DNA from: Thelephora terrestris
Taxonomy: Eukaryota; Basidiomycota; Agaricomycetes; Thelephorales; Thelephoraceae
Assembly: GCA_015956445.1 (NCBI GenBank)
Contig: WIUZ02000002.1
Location: forward strand, 2,604,001-2,668,000
Direction: 5' to 3'
DNA length: 64,000 nt
Shown here in pieces: positions 12,961-23,600 of this stretch (position 1 is its first letter; each line of letters starts with the position of its first letter). The notes under the pieces are model-generated. The model saw only the letters and a list, made by a program, of their open reading frames with translations, had not been told where the DNA came from and did no database searches. The position numbers and the translations under genes are program-made.

Positions 12961-15835
12961 ATGGCTACAGAGTCTCAGCGATCTAAAAGATCCATCGATG
13001 GTCTTCTCTCAAAGATGAATGTGGCTATTCAACTTCTGAGTAACGCCAAGAACGCCCGCGGATTTGCCCCAGCGCAAATCGCTTTAGGTTTTGCTTGTGT
13101 GCTTCTTATTGCGATTAGGGTACATTCCCTGCTATTCTTCGACGATGATTCCCCGGTTCACGCGTTTCCAGGACATCATGGGTGGCAGACAAGATTTTGT
13201 CGCTCTCGGACTGTCCTGCGCTGATGTGTGTGAAACCCTCGATCGGGGGTTGAACGGGAAACGATCAGACGAACTCGGCGAGTCCGTGCACAAAGCCATC
13301 GGGAAACTCACAGCGTAAGTTGACGCCGGCAACGCGTACGCCGAGCAGTCCGCTTACCATGGTTTGGATTGCAGAACTATGGCTGACATCCAGCGAAATG
13401 TCACCAAGAAGGCTGAACAGAATTGGGTCTCCAGACGGTGGAACGCAAGGGGCGATAAGCGTGCGATTGCGACATGGAAGCAAGACATCATGAGGATCCT
13501 CCACGTGTTCAACGTGCGTCCATTCAATTTCGTATGGCATTCACTAACGACACCTTTCCAGACTGAACTGGCGATCGAAACTCACGTGGTCGCTGCGGGT
13601 GTGTCTCGAAAGTTGGATGTTGAGGCCGAACTGGCAACCAAGACCCACGAAGTTGTTGCGGGTATGTCTCAAAAGTTGGATGTGTTGACAAATCAGGAAG
13701 GTCCTCACCGTCAACATTCGGTAAGCGGGATTTCTTCCCCACCAGCGAAAAAATACTAAATATTGCAGACTCAGTTGAGGTCAGCGATAATGAACACGAT
13801 GGGGAGCACAGTCTTACATTTTCGTAGCATCTCTCTTGGAGAATCACCTCCCCCGGCACCAAAGGACTTCTTCGGGCGCAACGACCTGATCGAGGAGATC
13901 GTTGGTCGTGCAGAAAAGCTGGAATCCATCGCTCTCATCGGCGCAGGGGGGATTGGGAAAACAGCCATCGCCCTCGCCGTCCTTCACGACGATCGTATCA
14001 AGCACTGTTTCGGCGACAACCGCAGATTCATCCGTTGCGATAAGTTCTCAGCTTCGCGTGCCAATTTCCTCGCCCAGCTCTCCAAGGTCGTCGGTTCCGG
14101 CATCAAAAACCCTGATGATTTGGCTCAATTACTACCATTCCTGTCTTCAAAGCCGATGATTCTCTTCCTCGATAATGCCGAATCGATTCTCGACCCCCAG
14201 GGAACTGAGGCCCGGGAGATATACGCCGTAGCGGAGGAGCTGAGCAATATCAGCAACATTTGCCTGGGAATCACCTCCCGTATCTCTACCATTCCCACAC
14301 AGTGCAAGCGTCTAAATATCCCCACATTATCAATGGAGGCAGCATGCGACATATTCTACAGCACCTATGGCGACGACAAAAGGTCCAGTGGAGTCATCGA
14401 TGACCTTCTCCGACGCCTAGACTTCCATACGCTCTCAATCAAACTACTCGCGACCGCAGCATCGCACAACATGTGGAACCACGATCGACTGACGCGAGAA
14501 TGGGACGCACGCCGCGCGCAAGTACTTCGGACAAATTTCAAAGAGAGCCTGGCAGCAACGATAGAATTATCCCTCACTTCCCCGACATTCCACCACCTCG
14601 GCTCCGAAGCCCGTGAGCTCCTCGGAGTTGTCGCGTTCTTTCCTCAAGGCATCGACGAGAACAACCTAGAATGGTTGTTCCCCACTATCTCCAACAGGAC
14701 GGACATCTTCGACACATTCTGCATGTTCTCCTTAACATCTCGAAGCGGTGGCTTCATTACAATGTTAGCACCGATCCGAGACTACCTCCGTCCTCAACAT
14801 CCGAAATTATCCCCACTACTCTGTGTGGCCAGGGACCGTTACTTCGCCCGGCTGTCGGTGGACGTTCATCCTGAAAAGCCTGGATTCGGGGAGGCCCGAT
14901 GGATCACGTTGGAGGATGTAAACGTTGAGCACCTGCTCGATGTCTTCATATCCATTGATTCAAACTCGGATGATGTCTGGGATGTTTGTTTTCACTTCGT
15001 GGAGCACCTCGTTTGGCTCAAACCGCGAAGAACTGTGCTGGGACCCAAGGTCGAAGCCCTTCCCGACGATCACCACTCCAAGCCAAAATGCTTGTTCCAG
15101 CTCTCACGGTTGTTTTGTAATGAAGCAGAAGAAATACGACTCCTCACACATACATTAAGACTCGAAAGGCGGCGGGGAGATGACTGTAGGGTCGCTGAAA
15201 CATTAAAATTCCTATGCGAGGCGAACCGGATGCAAGGCCACCGCGGGGAAGCGATACAACAAGTAAAGGAGGCGATAGCAATCAACGAGCGACTCCGTGA
15301 CACGATCGGGCAAGCAAAATCTTGGAATGAGCTTGCGTTTGTGTTGTTTTATGACGGACAGGTCGACGCGGCAGAAGATGCGGCATTCCGCGCGATCAAC
15401 CTCGTCTCAGAGAGAGGCCAAGAATCTCTTGTCTGCGGTTCTCATCAAGTTCTTGGCATGGTTTACAATTCCAAGGGCGATGTAGAAAAGGCCATTCTCC
15501 ATTTCGAGACGGGTCTCAAAATTGCATCCTCTTTCAACCGCCACGATCACCTTTTTTGGATCCACCTCTGCCTGGTGAGGATATTTCGCGACCACGGAAG
15601 GTTCGACGAAGCAAACGCTGGCATCGAACAACTCAAGCTCCATGCCGCCGGCAACTTGCACTACCTGGGCCTCGCGATGCAAAAGCAGGCTCAGATTTGG
15701 TATCAACAAGGGAGGCGCGAGGACGCAAAATCCGAAGCATTGCGTGCGCTCGAGGCCTGCGAGAATGTCGGGGCTGCAAAGGATGCGGAGGACTGCAGGT
15801 CTCTCCTCGAATTAGTTGGCACGGTATGGAAGTGA
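12961..15835 (+). CDS. NLR-like protein NLR-1: helical N-domain, NB-ARC/NACHT-type NTPase, TPR repeats
   Basis: Exons 12961-13119, 13172-13314, 13375-13513, 13562-13720 and 13769-15835 join in phase to 888 codons. Residues 1-200 are a helical N-terminal region reminiscent of fungal NLR or MLKL-type N-domains (by eye only). The NTPase domain follows: FFGRNDLIEEI, P-loop GAGGIGKT (residues 258-265), Walker B-like MILFLDNAES, and sensor motif GITSR (Arg 371). The C-terminal third is a TPR-like array with alternating helices, for example GQVDAAEDAAFRAINLV and GDVEKAILHFETGLKIA. Such proteins act in fungal self/non-self recognition and programmed cell death; the ligand here is unknown. Exon 4 contains a 60-bp tandem duplication absent from NLR-2. 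Intron 3 is 48 bp and without stops, so retention would keep the frame. Confidence 0.88.
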
Positions 15836-15836
15836 G

Positions 15837-16300
15837 CAATGTCTGCCGGTGTTCGAACGTCCATTTGTGAGCTTCTGGGGATAATACTGCCTCGTACACC
15901 TGCTAACCCCCCTTCCAAACGTGTAGGACACCGCCCTTGAATACTACTCCCTCTGATCAGAGATCCGGACCGGCGTCCCATTCCTGAACCTGGCCCCCTT
16001 GCCCTCCATTTCCAAAGAACACGCTCTTTTTGTATTGATTGACCGTGCTGCCGATATCTCCTCCAATGGATCGGGCAAACAATGTCTACTGGTGTTCGAA
16101 CGTTCAGTTGTGAGCTTCTGGGGATCATACTATGTCGTACACCTGCTAATCCCCTTCTTGACATGTAGAACACTACCCTTTAACACTACTCCCGCTGATC
16201 GGGGATCCGGACCGGTGTCCCATTCCTGAACCCGGCCCCCTTGCGCTCCATTTCCGAAGAACGCACTCTTTTTGTCTCGATTGACCTCCTGTAACCATGG
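15837..16300. repeat. two tandem copies of a 243-bp sequence after NLR-1
   Basis: The sequence starting CAATGTCTGCCGGTGTTCGA at 15837 recurs, diverged, at 16080 (CAATGTCTACTGGTGTTCGA), and both copies run on through a GATCCGGACCGG block to CTCTTTTTGT. The same pair follows NLR-2 at 59961 and 60204, so the duplication predates the large unit duplication. Confidence 0.75.
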
Positions 16301-17109
16301 GTTGCTTCCGATTCGTTGATACTGATTTGTCGCTCGTGCCAGTCGATCTGTATTTTGTCTCGTGGTGATGTTCTTTCGCACTCATAGTTTGCCTTCAGTT
16401 CGATTCGCTTGCATCCACCTTTCCAGTTTGTGTATCGCAGGGCCATGTATCGCACATAATTTCTCCAGGGTGGTCACAGAAGGTTCTGACGGTGAAACCC
16501 AATTAAAGACCATTGCATCATTCTCCCAGTATGCCTCAAGTGGCTATGCCAGATCTCCTGTAACCTGGGGGATGCGCCAGGTGGGCGCCGTGCGTCACAC
16601 AACACAGCCCAAGGTTGCATGGAAGAGCGTACTTTCGGCTGTTTCCGGAAGGGTTCTCGTCCTGCGCTCACACGCTAACCATTCAATCCCCCACCGCAAT
16701 TGCTCTGCAGCCTCTGCTGACGTTGATAGCGCCCTTTCGGACGCGGTTTTGGCCCTGGCTATCTGTTGTAACCCCTCCAACTTTCCCATGAACCTCTGAA
16801 GTCCCGTTCTCCCCTTCCTGGCGCCCGGCTCGAAGAGAAATTCGGAAGGAGATCAAAGTTCCTGCGCTGCGATCTGACGCTGGCTGCGTATCAGTACTGG
16901 ATTCTCGAACGCGTCAAACTGGCTTTCTACGGTCTTGTTCATTAACGGGGGGCAAGTTTGGCCAAGATCGCCTGCAAATGATGTCAGAATATCGTTGGTA
17001 TCAGATCCGTTCGGGCCACTCGCCATGCTCTCCACAATACCTGCAGCAACACCTCTCGTTTTCTCTGCTGGTCGCCTATCGCCGGTGTCAGCCTTCCTTG
17101 GAGTCTTTC
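16301..17109. other. non-coding segment between NLR-1 and 7TM-2
   Basis: Nearly identical to 60425-61234. It includes sequence related to the region before 7TM-1 (for example TCGGCTGTTTCCGG at 16636 and at 10068). A 64-codon minus-strand frame at 16595-16789 is conserved in the duplicate but may be conserved only because the copies are young. Confidence 0.4.
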
Positions 17110-17719
17110 CAGGGGTTTATCGTATACCCTACTCGCTGTACTTCGCTGAGAAGGCCAAATTCGCCGGTATCCTTATCGGCGCGATATTCTATGGTATTTC
17201 GACCCTGTGTGTTCGTGCTCAACTTATCTGTCAAGTCTATCCTCTCGGGGATCGTCATAGTCCCATTTTTTACAATGTGTGGGCGCATTGTTCGGTTCTG
17301 GCTATCGCACGAGGGACGGGATCAGGTGGGGACTCGTGGTCTACACTGTGACCACGTTCTCGTTCGTGACTATATTCACCGCAATCCATTTCCTCCATCA
17401 ATAACCGAGATTCCCTGGCAACGACGCGCTACCTCCCGGACTTCTTGGATACCAGTACCTCATCTACTCCAGAGCGATCAACATCGTCCCAAATCTTATG
17501 TTCCTCTTGAACAACAGGTTGGCCGATGGCTTCTTGGTGAGCTCGGTGCCAAACTCACTCTCCTGGGTGACTCGATACCCTGAAGCTCCACCGTTGCTAT
17601 AACGAAACTACTGGTCCGTCGCCTTCCCAAGCCTGATGTTCCTCGACGCAGCGATGGGTATCACGCCCATCTACCAAACCGGGCAATAGCATTTGGAACT
17701 CGGTTGCCATCAATCTTCG
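17110..17719 (+). pseudogene. 7TM-2, 5' part, split from its 3' part by the 37.9 kb insertion
   Basis: Starts at PYSLYFAEKAKFAGILIGAIFYG, homologous to residues about 19-41 of 7TM-1, but no ATG in the expected place precedes it. It continues through regions matching exons 2-4 of 7TM-1 with small deletions and frameshifts. The match stops at 17719 (GTTGCCATCAATCTTCG) and resumes at 55600 (GTCTCCCATGCTTTTCGG), exactly where 7TM-1 reads GTTGCCATCAACTTCGGACT and on. One gene copy was therefore interrupted. It is non-functional. Confidence 0.8.
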
Positions 17720-17954
17720 CAATACGCTCTGTGAAGACAGTAGTAATCAATAGTCAATAGATTGTATATTGAGGAGACAACAGTGAGATCTAATGGTGAC
17801 GTATGTGAGACGCTGGGCGAAAGCCTCGAAGGCTTTCCGACCGAGAGATGTGGACATGGGGGGGGGGGGGGAGATCAGCTGCTCCCACACTTTAGGAGAA
17901 AACGACGCATGAGTTGATCTCGTCCCCTAAATCTAGTCGTCTTGGGTGCTTACT
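17720..17954 (-). other. 3' non-coding end of the retrotransposon
   Basis: Lies between the tyrosine recombinase stop and the 7TM-2 junction. It contains a run of 14 G on the plus strand near 17858-17871 and a short imperfect inverted repeat around CCTCGAAGGCTTTCC. Terminal repeats were not identified. Confidence 0.45.
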
Positions 17955-18437
17955 TTAGCTTCGCGCCGATGGGATCATGACCCTGATGAAATGGTCGTTG
18001 GTGTCGGGAGGGGTGTCTTGCATATATGGAGCGAGAACCCTCGCGTGGTCGCGAATGTACTCGTGGAAGGCGTCGCTGTTCCAACGGCCTTTCACCTTCA
18101 TAACATCAAACGGGATGCCGCGCAGGAGGTATTCGAGCGTTGACCCGATTCGTATCGAGTGCCCTTTCAGATCGGGTAGCTTCGCGTTGGTGACGGCGGT
18201 GGAGAGTCGGTCGGTGAATGTCCTCTTGGTTAAGGGGACCATTTTTCCTTTCTTCCGGTACCCGAAGAGGTGAAAATCTTGCGCCGGGTTGTTCAACTCC
18301 AGGTGCCTTGCCAGGGCGCTCATCGGATCGCTGTCTCCTGATTGCTGTGCCCAATATAGCTCCTCTCCTTCGTTTGGGCTCGCCTTAGTTTTTGGCACGT
18401 GAATTGTCGTCATCTTGAGGCCGTTCCGGTCCTCCTT
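17955..18437 (-). CDS. tyrosine recombinase, C-terminal catalytic part
   Basis: Encodes the second half of a tyrosine recombinase: the HxxR box in KGHSIRIGSTLEYLLRG, then KVKGRWNSDAFHEY and the block IRDHARVLAPYM with the likely nucleophile Tyr. This is the form usual in fungal DIRS/Ngaro elements. The N-terminal half, with the first catalytic Arg (ATARLGELTV), is at 34672 onward. After removing the copia element (TSD GACGT) and the 210-bp MITE (TSD TT) the frame reads through without a stop. The conserved R, HxxR and Y residues are all present. Confidence 0.85.
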   Translation of the reverse strand, partial: KEDRNGLKMTTIHVPKTKASPNEGEELYWAQQSGDSDPMSALARHLELNNPAQDFHLFGYRKKGKMVPLTKRTFTDRLSTAVTNAKLPDLKGHSIRIGSTLEYLLRGIPFDVMKVKGRWNSDAFHEYIRDHARVLAPYMQDTPPDTNDHFIRVMIPSARS

Positions 18438-18439
18438 TT

Positions 18440-18649
18440 CATCAGCAACACTGCAACGAACTTATTTTTTATGTCGCTTTTTTCCTTCTTTTCAGTCGCT
18501 TATCTGCCAATTATTACCATATTTGGAAGGCCGACTTTTTATTATTCACCACATAGCTTATATAAGTACGTACTTTTCTCTTTTTCCCACCTTTTCTTAC
18601 AAAAAGTGACGGAAAAGTGACAGATAAGTGTTTTGCAATGTTGCTGATG
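18440..18649. mobile_element. 210-bp MITE with CATCAGCAACA ends (copy 1)
   Basis: Begins CATCAGCAACACTGCAA and ends TTGCAATGTTGCTGATG, so the ends are inverted repeats. It is flanked by TT on both sides (18438-18439 and 18650-18651), a 2-bp target duplication. Excision of the element and one TT restores the recombinase frame. A same-length copy sits at 35081-35290 in the opposite orientation. The first nine bases, CATCAGCAA, match the ends of the Plavaka-type element at 18723. Confidence 0.85.
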
Positions 18650-18675
18650 TTCTCCCAGGTTAGACCGTTTGACGT

Positions 18676-18722
18676 TGTTGAGCAGGTAGAGTATAATACT
18701 ATACTACTACATGGATACTCTA
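18676..18722 (-). repeat. copia 3' LTR, distal 47 bp
   Basis: TGTTGAGCAGGTAGAG through to TACTCTA, identical to the first 47 bases of the right LTR at 34313. The rest of this LTR lies 9.9 kb away at 28634-28940, beyond the inserted transposon. Confidence 0.92.
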
Positions 18723-18739
18723 CATCAGCAAACTTGTCC
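18723..18739. repeat. left terminal inverted repeat of the Plavaka-type element
   Basis: CATCAGCAAACTTGTCC, an exact inverted match to 28615-28631. It is followed by CAGCCGGATCTGGCCAGACG, the start of a subterminal motif cluster. Confidence 0.92.
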
Positions 18740-19061
18740 CAGCCGGATCTGGCCAGACGGCGAATGCCGGGCCAGATCAGGCCTGACGAACCAAGATGCT
18801 GCGCGCGCCTCGCAGGTCTTGATCCGACGAGGGACCACGTTCGACCCTTGGTGTGACCCAAGTGTGACCGGAGGGTCTGACAGTCGAGATCACGTGAGAC
18901 GTGGCCATATCTGGCGCACACCCTGCAGACCTTCACAGTCGATGACGGTCGGGCCTCAACTGTACAGTAGTAGTCACGTGTAGTCACACATATATAATTA
19001 ATAAAACATGAGATACCAACACAAGCCTGAGTGCGACCGCCTTCCCATTTCCCCTACAAAA

Positions 19062-19658
19062 ATGTCGGGACTCCCCTTCACCATTCACTTGCACCCTACC
19101 CGCGATTCCCCCTTCCAGTGGATGCCCCCCCAACTGGAGGAAAAATACCTGGAGCAAGCGAGGCTTCAATGCCAACACCAGTGAGTCTGCCATCAATTAC
19201 TCAATTGAATGTCATACCTGACAGCGCTTCCCATCAGGAACGCTTATTTTGACGCGGTCTCCAGGGTTTGCACACCAAGAGTCCGGACCTTGATCTCGGA
19301 ACATTGCCGAGAACGCCTCAACACGCTCAATGCGGCGGCGGAAGCCGCCATCAAAGAGAATGTGGAAGACGCCGATCCAGAATACGCGATGATGATCAAC
19401 ACCTTCACTCAGCTCGAGCTGAGTTATTACTTAAGCGATCAGTACCTGTAAGTTCTTTTATTTATGTAAAGTTTGCCCAGACTGACTCGGCACGTTCCTA
19501 GGCGAGCGTACGAGGCGCTCATCAACGCCATCGGCATGCCATTCTTCGACGTCGCCGGAGACCGCCTCAACAAAAAAGACGACCGCAAGGCAACCGAAGA
19601 AGAGAGCGAGGCGGACATGTTCTTGTTCCTCGCTCAAGCAGCGGCCATGCACGCATGA
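19062..19658 (+). CDS. small element-borne protein of unknown function, 161 aa
   Basis: Three exons (19062-19180, 19238-19447, 19502-19658) join in phase: MSGLPFTIHLHPTRDSPFQW, then NAYFDAVSRVCTPRV, an acidic helical stretch, then AYEALINAIGMPFFDVAGDR and a charged C-terminus. I recognise no family. A diverged tandem copy follows at 19885. The segment upstream has repeated GTAGTCACACGTG-like motifs and TATATATAATTAA about 60-70 bp before the start in both copies, likely the promoter. Its position inside the terminal repeats makes it element cargo; many CACTA elements encode a second small DNA-binding protein, but nothing here proves that role. Confidence 0.65.
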
Positions 19659-19884
19659 ACCGGGTATTTTGACTAGCTGAATTTTTTTTGTATGTTTTTT
19701 GTATGTTTTTTTTTTCAATATAAATCAGTCGCCTGCAACCTCGACCTCAGGCCCCTGCCAGCCTCAGTAGTCCGACACGTAGTCACACGTGGTCACACAA
19801 TAATATATATAATTAAAAAATATGAATACTAGTGACAAGTCCGAGCGCTGCCTTCCCCTTTCCTCTACAAAACCGACGAGCACC

Positions 19885-20456
19885 ATGCAATACTATCCAA
19901 TCCGTCCTGCCCCCTTCCAGTGGTTGCCTGGCACTCTGGCGGAGGAATTCAGGTCCCGCGACAAGCTTCGCGAAGAATTACAGTAAGTTTGATCAATTAT
20001 TCAATTAGATCAGTGACGGCCTGACACACCGGCAACTCTTCACATCAGGGATATTTTTTTTGATGCAGTCTCCAAGGTTTTCACGCCGAGAGTCCAGGCC
20101 ATTATCTCAGACCAGTTCGAGGACCGCCTCAAGAAGCTTTGCGCGGCAGCGGAAATTGAGATAAAAAAAATGTTGCTGTTGCCGAGCCGCGATATGCGGC
20201 CATGATCAACATGAGGACCGAGCTCGAGCTCCTCAACATCTTATGCGAAGACTACCGGTATGTTTTTTTGTTTATGTAAGGAGCGCCCAGACTAACATAA
20301 TTTCAGGGAAGCGTACTTCCGGCTCATGAAAATCGTCGGCATGGGACTCTTCGACGTCATCGGAGACCCCCTCAACCAAAAGGAGGGCCGCAAGGAAACT
20401 GAAGACGTTAACCGCCTCAACAGGCTCGGGCGGCTCGCAGAGGCGGCATCTAGGTA
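19885..20456 (+). pseudogene. tandem duplicate of the small gene, frameshifted in an A tract
   Basis: Starts MQYYPIRPAPFQWLPGTLAE and keeps the same exon layout, including an intron after codon 33 and another near 20258-20306. At 20163-20170 the A8 tract puts the frame onto a stop after about 14 codons; one more A would keep the frame aligned with the first copy (KKNVAVAEPRYAAMIN). The last exon (EAYFRLMKIVGMGLFDVIGD) still aligns well. It is either a single-base deletion in a homopolymer or a sequencing error. Confidence 0.65.
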
Positions 20457-20638
20457 TAAAATCAGCTGAGTTAATTTGTCGTGCGGCGGCAGGAATTCTG
20501 ACTTCGAAGTTGTACCTGATATGTTTTTTCTCATGTTTTTTATGTAACGCATATAGTCCAAGAAATATTGAATGTATTGTGTCAGGCGTTTACAGAAAAA
20601 TCGTTACTTGTATCGAGGGAGTAGTAATATGTGTGTTG

Positions 20639-23600
20639 CTAAGCATCCGCCAAACCATACGAGTCGTACTCGAGATCTGAGGAAATCTCGTCGGAGTCGT
20701 CATCCAGTGCATCATCGCTTGAGCCACTCTTGGACGGCGCGTGGTCTTCGTCGTCTGACCCCTCTGAGCCCTCACAGTCGTCGTTGCCTAAGGGGCCTGT
20801 TGTTGGATTGATAGCCACGGGGTCCTGGGAGTCCGAGTCGTTGTCGCTGTCGCGGTTGCCGGCCATGTCGTTGATGGTACTGTCACGGTTGGTTTGAGGT
20901 ATTCCGGGAGGCTCGTGACGAGAGGTTTGTTTGCCATGCAGGCGGACTCGGAACATATTCTCGTGTGTCGTCTCAATGTCCCGCATGTACTTGTGCCCGA
21001 CACCGCCTCCGCGATAGCGCATGAACATATCGCGGTCGACGAACCTGAAATACGGAGGTTAGGTAATGGTCCCTCTGTCAACTGCCAAAAAACTTACTGG
21101 TTGACGTAGTAGGCCTCCCAATCGGACTCCGGCTTGGGATCCCACTCACTCACAGGAGCGGCTGGAGAGAGTACCCTGTGTCCACGAACAAACCCGGGGA
21201 TGAGATGGGACCCGCGAACAATGTCATTCGGGTCAAGAAAGCCGAATGCGCCGTCCTCGAGGGGTGGAATGAACCTGAGTCGATAGAGCCGTTTGGCTTT
21301 CCACCCTGCCCGGTGAGTCTTGTCGATCTTGAACCAGCGAACCCAGATGACGTCCATCCTGACTTCGTCCGGCGTTGTTGGCCCGTGGAGAACATCGACC
21401 TTGAAGATACCGAGGACACGGGCATAGGCGTATGGGTGGTGTCCGTCGTGTGAGAGAGTCATGATGTGTGCGCGGTTCTTCATGTTCACCCGGTCCTTGC
21501 CACGCCGAAGGTCGTAGGTAGTGTAATAGACGTTGATCCCGTAGCATTGTTCGAGGCGATCCTCGGATATGTAGAGTTGGTTGCGGTCCTCCTCGGTGAA
21601 TAGGGGTGGTTCGGCGTCGTACTGCTTATTGAGAATGCGAGCAAGCAGGTGGTCCTTGAGCAGGGTGGCAAAATCCTATTGAATGACATCAGTACGGCGG
21701 TTGACACTGGGGGCAGGGGCACCTGGAATCGGTGATTACATCCCGATTACATGGTGAGTTCATGTGCACTTTTCAATGATTATAATTGCCGATTCCAGGT
21801 TGATTACATTTCAAATGTTACCTTGACATGTAATTCAACTGTGCCCACCAACTCCATTTGAAATTTCCTCAAAATGTTCCCAAGCAATGTTTCCTGAATG
21901 TGCCCACTGGGCACATTGTGAAAACATCTCATGTTTTTGAGCGCATTTAGATTACATCTCGGACGATTGAAGAACATGTTGACTACATTGCAGTATCATT
22001 TTTGCCAACAGGTAAAAAACATCCCAGAAACATTTGTAGAGAACATTCCAAATGTAATTGGTGGACATTGGCTGGATTACATGTCAAGGTAACATTTGAA
22101 ATGTAATCAACCTGGAATCAGCGATTACAATCATTGAAAAGTGCACATGAACTCACCATGTAATCAAGATGTAATCACCAATTCCAGGTGCCCTTGCCCC
22201 CAGTGTGATATGGTGGGAGGGCTACAGGTTACCTTTAGCGCAGGGTCGCCGGGATGCTTGTTCGACAGGGCGTAAAGGTCCACGTGGTCCCTGTCCTTCT
22301 TTGCCATCAAGTGATGTTGCTGCGGCGCCGAACTCACAACACCATCCGTGGACGGACCAGGTCGAGATGTTGTTCGTCCGCCGGTTTTGTTCCTCAGGGC
22401 GTTGACGTACTTCCGATAGTGGTGTTTGATTCGCTCGTGCTTGGCAATCTGCCGCTCAAACCGCACCTTGTTGGTTCGCTTGTAAAACCTCTTGACGCGG
22501 CGGTGTTCAAGCTCACCCTGTTTGGCCAGTGATGATGGATGAGTGCGAGGAGGATCGGCGACGATACAGAACAAACCTGCTGTGTAGAAAAACAGTCCGT
22601 TGGGCCAAACTGCTCGATGTTGTCCGCGTAATCCCCGAGTGCATGAATCTTGTATGTTTCCAGATTGAACCCGGACCCTTTCGGTACCTTCGGTTTTAGG
22701 TTCTGCTTCTTGGGTTGTTCGGAAGCACCGGGAGCAACCTTCTTGGTTTTCGCAGGCCCTGGGGGGGCAGCCGGTTTGATTTTGGCAGCCCGGCGGCGAT
22801 AAGCGGCGGCAGCTTCACCTGGCAATGGTTTCGTCGCATACTTTGGACACAGCTTGTTGGCATAGCAACGAAGCTGATGTCCAAGTTCTTTCGTCTGCGA
22901 ACGAAGGGACTTGATGGTATGTGTCGTGTGCATTCGGAGCTTGGCATAAGCGTGCCATGTGGCAAGGTCAAAGGCGAGATCAAGAAGGAGGCGGTTGTCA
23001 TTCGAGTCAGGTAGTATACCTTCGAGGACCGGGATCCAACACTAATAGGAGGGCGTCTCGGGAAGTGGACGTGATCAGGATGATGTAGCTACCTACCTGC
23101 ATAATATCCTCGAAGTCTCGACCTGCGAGCTTTTTCATCGCGGAGACGCTACCCCCAAACCTGCGGATGGTGTCACGGCCAAAGGTGGGGACTTGGCGGA
23201 ATCTGGAGGAGAGAGGAGTTAGCCGGTGGAGAGGAGTGGCCACGAAATCAGGTTCTCACCGTGTGTCAAAGGTGTTGACCGCTCCCTGGCCGAGCGCGTG
23301 TAAGATTCTGATGTTGTGTGTGACCACACCCTTCCCGAAACCGAGTTCACAATCGTGGAGGATGTCGACCGGCATGATCGTGGCCGGGTTGACACCAAGC
23401 TCAGTGTGGTACGCGTTCTAGGAGAAGGTCAGTTACAGAACATGCGGGCGTAGAGAGAGATTGCATTACCCTGGTAGGAATCAGCGATCCTCGCTTCAGA
23501 ATCTCCAAATCACCACCGACACTCCTCCCAAGATCAAAGATAAGCCTTCGCGCACATTCTACACGGCCGGCGGCATCGTTGGCGTAGTCGCGAAGGAGAC

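Noticed and set aside
15633-15899. Minus-strand frames opposite the TPR region of the NLR genes
   Set aside because: They are conserved only because the duplicated genes are nearly identical and show no family features.
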